A stretch of 55,479 bases of DNA from Paraburkholderia elongata (GTDB lineage: Bacteria > Pseudomonadota > Gammaproteobacteria > Burkholderiales > Burkholderiaceae): assembly GCF_013177735.1 (NCBI RefSeq), contig NZ_WOEZ01000307.1:1-55479 (forward strand), written 5' to 3'. The position numbers were made by a program, and so were the translations under genes. Positions 52,275-55,479 of the stretch are shown here, piece after piece. The first letter of the stretch is position 1; the number at the start of each line of letters is the position of its first letter. The notes under the pieces are model-generated. The model saw only the letters and a program-made list of their open reading frames with translations. It did no database searches and was not told the origin of the DNA.

Positions 52275-52523
52275 ATGGGTTCCGGCGAGAAGTGCTTGCG
52301 AACGCTGGTCGGCAAATGGTTTGGCCCTTCTGCTGTGATGACGATACGCGTAGTCGAGTTCAGTCGCACACGAACGGATCGAAGGCGCTACGTGCGCATC
52401 GGCGAGGCACGGGTCGACGGAAGTTTGACCATCGTTTTCTTCCGGCACGATGACGGTTCGTGGAACGTGTTTCCGGCAAAGAGGAGCACGCTGGCGATGC
52501 ATGCTTACCCGCTTGCGGCGTGA
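52275..52523 (+). CDS. Small hypothetical protein downstream of the TetR-controlled promoter
   Basis: 82 residues from ATG 52275 (GAGGAGAG upstream). Contains GEKCLRTLVGKWFGPSAVMT, RRYVRIGEARVDGSLTIVFF and RHDDGSWNVFP, a compact alpha/beta pattern that I have seen as short unannotated Burkholderia proteins (LRTLV.KWF.P, VVFFRHDDGTW). There is no signal peptide or membrane segment. It is the first gene after the operator-regulated promoter at 52161. Function unknown. Confidence 0.65.
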   Translation: MGSGEKCLRTLVGKWFGPSAVMTIRVVEFSRTRTDRRRYVRIGEARVDGSLTIVFFRHDDGSWNVFPAKRSTLAMHAYPLAA

Positions 52524-52561
52524 GTGATGGGACGATAGGCAGGCGATCTTAGGAGAAGGCA

Positions 52562-52768
52562 ATGAACATCCTGAAATTGGCAGGGGATGCTGGAATGCTG
52601 GTCGTACTTGACGGCAGAATCGGTTGCACCGAGTACCGAAGCGTCCATGGAACTCTCGATGCATTTCAGCGTTTTGTTCAGGCATTGGAATCGGCATTGA
52701 CGAATGGCGACGAGTCCGGCGGGTCTGAGCGTCGGCGCGACCTGTGCGCAGAGTCTTCGTCATCTTAA
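52562..52768 (+). CDS. Small hypothetical protein
   Basis: 68 residues with a strong ribosome binding site (AGGAGAAGG) 38 bases after the preceding stop, so probably in the same operon. Residues 1-45 (MNILKLAGDAGMLVVLDGRI, then LDAFQRFVQALESAL) look like a small folded unit; the tail is polar and Ser/Glu-rich. No family recognised. Confidence 0.55.
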   Translation: MNILKLAGDAGMLVVLDGRIGCTEYRSVHGTLDAFQRFVQALESALTNGDESGGSERRRDLCAESSSS

Positions 52769-52923
52769 AGCGGTGGTGTCGAATCACCGCCAAGGGCGCC
52801 TTCAACGCGATCAGGAATACTGATCTGGCCGCTGGTAACGAAACTGGAGCAGGTGTAGGACACGCTGATGCCGGATTGTGTTTGTTCACACCGGAGAGCA
52901 AGCTCGCTTGAAGGGAGAAACTG

Positions 52924-53373
52924 ATGAAGATTTCTGCGACCCGCACCTGGGTAACGATGCTTACTGCAATCGCCGTCGGCTTCCCGCCGGTCTCCTCCTA
53001 CGCCTACGCGCTCGATTCGCAACTCGACTGTAAATCGAACGCACATGCGTTTATAGCCCCGCTGCTAAAGGCCAAGTATATCGACCCGAATCCGATGCGC
53101 GTCGAAGTGAACTCGGTCAACGCATTTCGACCGGCACAAGGCAGCAACTTGACGGCCTTTGGCTTTCGCGTATCCGCTATCCTCGGGTATAAACAGGATG
53201 ATGCACTGTTCAAACGCGGATATGGCCAGCCTATTGCAGACTCAGCCTATGGCGTGGTGGTGGTTGGCGCCACCGAGTCAGTAGAAGCGCACGCGCGCCA
53301 GTACGGTAGCCGCGCTGTCATTCATCAAGTAGTCCCCCTCTTACTGACGGCCATTTTCTGCAGCGGACCGTGA
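52924..53373 (+). CDS. Exported hypothetical protein
   Basis: 149 residues with a Sec signal peptide (MKISATRTWVTMLTAIAVGF, cleavage near YAYA-LD) and GGGAGA before the ATG. The mature part has two Cys (LDCKSNAH and the C-terminal IFCSGP) that could form a disulfide, and beta-type sequence (MRVEVNSVNAFRPAQGSNLT, FGFRVSAILGY). It resembles small periplasmic proteins of Burkholderiaceae of unknown function. It ends just before the IS6 fossil. Confidence 0.7.
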   Translation: MKISATRTWVTMLTAIAVGFPPVSSYAYALDSQLDCKSNAHAFIAPLLKAKYIDPNPMRVEVNSVNAFRPAQGSNLTAFGFRVSAILGYKQDDALFKRGYGQPIADSAYGVVVVGATESVEAHARQYGSRAVIHQVVPLLLTAIFCSGP

Positions 53374-53486
53374 CGCGTCATCGATGCAGTCATGTATTCA
53401 GTGGAATTGATACTGTCAATGGTTTTGGTGCAAATAGGCTCATCGGATCGGTTAACGTAGCGATCCAATCAATCTGGTGGCCGGTG

Positions 53487-54010
53487 ATGAGCAGGTGGAA
53501 ATGTCTGAAGGAAATGTTTGACGGTCGGCATTTTGATCGATAGATCATCATTCTGTGTGTGCGCTGGTACCTGCGCTACAAGCTCAGCCTGCGTGATCTT
53601 GTCAAGATGATGGCCGAGCGGGGGTTGTCTCTGGCACACACCACGATCATGCGTTGGGTAAAGCGCTTTACGCCGGAGTTCGTCAAGCGCTGGAATCGGT
53701 TTGGTATACCTACAGGCCGGTCGTGGCGTGTTGACGAGACCTATCTGAAGATCTGTGGCAAGTGGGCCTATCTCTACCGTGCGGTCGATCGGGCCGCTCA
53801 GGCAGTGGACTTCATGCTCAGAGCGAAGCGCGATGTCACCGCGGCCAAAGCCTTTTTTAGCAACGCCATCAAACATCAGGGCCAGCCACTAGAGACGATC
53901 ACGCTCGATGGGTATGCCGCCTCGCACCGGGCCGTTCGGGAAATGATCGCTGACGCTGTGCTGCCTGAGGGAACGCATGTGCGCTCGTCGAAGTATCTGA
54001 ACAATGCAAT
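53487..54010 (+). pseudogene. IS6-family transposase remnant
   Basis: Starts MSRWKCLKEMFDGRHFDR, then an in-frame TAG at 53541-53543 where CAG is expected, and continues IIILCVRWYLRYKLSLRDLV, AERGLSLAHTTIMRWVKRFT. The catalytic region has Asp in WRVDETYLKICGKWAYLYRA and Asp in ITLDGYAASHRAVREM. The family sequence ends at SSKYLNNAI, before the third catalytic residue (Glu of the NNRIEQDH block), and is replaced by unrelated bases. Nonsense codon and truncation make it inactive. Confidence 0.85.
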
Positions 54011-54180
54011 TCGTTTCTCGTTGCGCTGGCGTCACGTCGGCGGCAGTGCGGCAATTGAGCAACGCATCGAGAGAACGAAGACACATAAAAGCCGCAGCTT
54101 CTTCAGGATCATTTGAGATTGTGGCCGGCGCCGCACAGTACCGCGTCGCATATAACCGATGCTCGCGAGCGGTTTGTGGG
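54011..54180 (-). mobile_element. C-terminal fragment of an IS5-family transposase
   Basis: The minus strand reads LCGAGHNLK, then after a one-base shift MILKKLRLLCVFVLSMRCSI and a stop at 54032-54034. GAGHNLRMILKKLRLL is the extreme C-terminus of IS5-type transposases. It abuts the truncated IS6 transposase. It could belong to the same IS5 type as the relic at 41200-41460, but the two do not overlap in protein region. Confidence 0.65.
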
Positions 54181-54316
54181 CCGATCTGAGAGGTCGTTTT
54201 TTTCGCTTGCCTATTGCAAAAGTTATGCGGAGACTTTTTCAACAGTACTGGGCTGACTTCGGTCGTTCAGCGAAGATCGTCGAAGGTCCACACAGGCTGA
54301 ACTTCAGCCGTCTGTG

Positions 54317-55479
54317 CTACCAGTCTATGCGGTGCTTTTCATCGGTTTCACGATGTCGGCGATCATCGTCCACGTGAAGATACTGACTGGTGGTCGTGAG
54401 CGACGCATGGCCGAGATTGTCGCGCACGAGCCGAAGATCGACCTGCTGGTCCGCCATGTGCGACGCTGCGCTGTGCCGCAGCCAGTGCGCCGAAGCCTGT
54501 TCGAGCAGGTCGGCGCGCTGCGCATGGTCTTCACCACGTGCCCGCAGCGCCTGCGCCGCACCACTGAAAACATCCTTCACGATCCGGTGCAACGCGGCGC
54601 GCGTGAGCGGTTTGAGCGACTGGCCAATCGGCAGCCCGAGCGGCGTGTCCTCGCCCGGCGAGGGCAGGGCTGGCAGTCCGCAGGCCCGGCGGTAGGTGCC
54701 AAGTTCCGTCATCATTTCCGCGGTGGCGGGCACCAGCCGCTCCTTGCCACCTTTGCCCATCACGTCGAGCCACCAGCGATCCGTGCCGTTTTCGTCACCG
54801 CGGCGGAAAAACCGTCCCATCGTGTTCGTGCCGACCTCCGTGATCCGCAGACCGCCCAGATAGAGCAGGGTAAACAGCCAGCGCACGCGGGCGTGGTGTT
54901 CGCGCTCGCGAGCGGTCTGCACGGGCATGCGCTGGATCCAGGTCTTGACCTCGAGCCACAACTCGGGCGACAGATACCGGACGATGCGCGGCCGGGCCCG
55001 TCGGGCGCGCTGGCGCGACAGCGACAGCGGATTGCCGGCCAGATAACCGGCCTGCACCAGCCACGCAAACAGCACGTTGAGGATCACCATGGCCTGGCGC
55101 TGGCTCGCTCCGGACAGCGGGCCATAGAACGGCCGCCAGCGCGGATCGTGGCGGGGATGCTTGCGTCCGCCGTCAGCGGTCCACCGTGCGGCGGGCTGGG
55201 GATCGGCGAGAAAATGCTGGTAGACGAGCAGGTCCTCGTGCGTGAGCGAGGCGAGCGGTTTGCCCAGTTGCAGGACCGACCACAGCAGCAGCCGTTCGGC
55301 TTCCTTGCGGTAGTTGTCGAAGGTCGTTTTCGTCTCGGCAAAGCGGGCGAGCCACGCGCGAAGCGCGTCGAGATCGGTGTCAGCGGCGACCTGCAGGCGT
55401 CCGTTGGCGCGGTTCGTGCCGTGACGGCCATCGAGGTCGGGCGGCAGGTCAAGCGCATCGATCGGGCGCAGGGCGGGGG
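54317..55479 (-). CDS. Tyrosine recombinase / phage-type integrase (runs off the right edge)
   Basis: At least 387 codons; the frame is open to the window end and the start lies outside. The N-terminal core-binding domain is visible (LRAWLARFAETKTTFDNYRK). The catalytic domain has Arg in LLYLGGLRITEVG, Lys in GKGGKERLVP, His-x2-Arg in SAHWLRHSAASHM, His in LGHASLTTT and the nucleophile Tyr in SQYLHVDDD. All catalytic residues are present, so it may be active. It probably belongs to an integrated element extending to the right; no attachment site can be identified here. Confidence 0.93.
   Translation of the reverse strand, partial: PALRPIDALDLPPDLDGRHGTNRANGRLQVAADTDLDALRAWLARFAETKTTFDNYRKEAERLLLWSVLQLGKPLASLTHEDLLVYQHFLADPQPAARWTADGGRKHPRHDPRWRPFYGPLSGASQRQAMVILNVLFAWLVQAGYLAGNPLSLSRQRARRARPRIVRYLSPELWLEVKTWIQRMPVQTAREREHHARVRWLFTLLYLGGLRITEVGTNTMGRFFRRGDENGTDRWWLDVMGKGGKERLVPATAEMMTELGTYRRACGLPALPSPGEDTPLGLPIGQSLKPLTRAALHRIVKDVFSGAAQALRARGEDHAQRADLLEQASAHWLRHSAASHMADQQVDLRLVRDNLGHASLTTTSQYLHVDDDRRHRETDEKHRIDW

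Larger units (their letters stand above)
53421..54226 (+). mobile_element. IS6-family element, degraded and chimeric
   Basis: GGTTTTGGTGCAAATAGG at 53421 looks like an IS6-family left end, and the transposase follows. CCTATTGCAAAAG near 54209-54221 may be the decayed right end, but an IS5 fragment sits in between, so the right limit is uncertain. Confidence 0.55.

Noticed and set aside
1..55479. CRISPR array, rRNA or tRNA genes
   Set aside because: I saw no regularly spaced direct repeats, no rRNA-like blocks and no convincing tRNA cloverleaf by eye; a covariance-model scan would be needed to exclude a tRNA completely.

Overview
The window looks like accessory DNA from a Burkholderiaceae genome (Paraburkholderia, Caballeronia or Burkholderia type). 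The signs are high GC with GC-rich third positions, a DUF4148 protein, a classical Burkholderia porin, many LysR regulators, and a dense mix of catabolic operons and dead insertion sequences. This is inferred from gene content; no rRNA or species marker is present. I saw no tRNA, rRNA or CRISPR array.

Layout. (1) 1-4300: a disturbed nitrogen-control locus. A sigma-54 promoter and glnK are followed by the first 18 codons of amtB fused to an unrelated 5'-truncated gene, then a BrnA antitoxin remnant and small frameshifted genes. (2) 4300-10500: LysR, an MHS-type transporter, mmsA, mmsB and a 3-hydroxyisobutyryl-CoA hydrolase-like gene, together the distal valine pathway. (3) 10600-20900: DeoR regulator, two flavoproteins (the first GlpA-like with a BFD iron-sulfur tail), an FGGY kinase, an ethanolamine-type permease, a GntR regulator, a PuuD-like gamma-glutamyl hydrolase and solute-binding proteins, probably for import and oxidation of a small polyol or amino-alcohol. 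(4) 20960-23100: IS66 and IS701-like fossils beside two exported or hypothetical proteins. (5) 23500-31770: a one-strand catabolic cluster led by a LysR gene: GMC oxidoreductase, hydroxypyruvate-isomerase-like protein, gentisate 1,2-dioxygenase, fumarylpyruvate hydrolase, maleylpyruvate isomerase/GST and a ThDP enzyme. Two of these genes carry single-base frameshifts. (6) 31800-36300: IS110 and IS630 remnants, DUF4148 and a porin. (7) 36650-46400: cytochrome P450, [2Fe-2S] ferredoxin, SDR, limonene-epoxide-hydrolase-like enzyme, ferredoxin reductase, amidohydrolase, aldehyde dehydrogenase and a second SDR, consistent with degradation of a cyclic or terpenoid compound. (8) 46450-50560: two Old Yellow Enzymes and two convergent Rrf2 regulators in mirror arrangement, with a shared operator TGCAA-N9-TTGCA on their promoters. 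A further orphan copy lies near 32.1 kb. This is the most interesting regulatory system in the window. (9) 50700-55479: TetR with a triple operator, small unknown genes, a chimeric IS6/IS5 fossil and a tyrosine recombinase running off the right edge.

A recurring oddity is the number of reading frames broken by one base, mostly in homopolymers (about 3024, 3300, 4186, 26147, 27111, 34706, 40823). Either many genes here are young pseudogenes or the sequence carries homopolymer errors. This affects whether the gentisate branch is alive.
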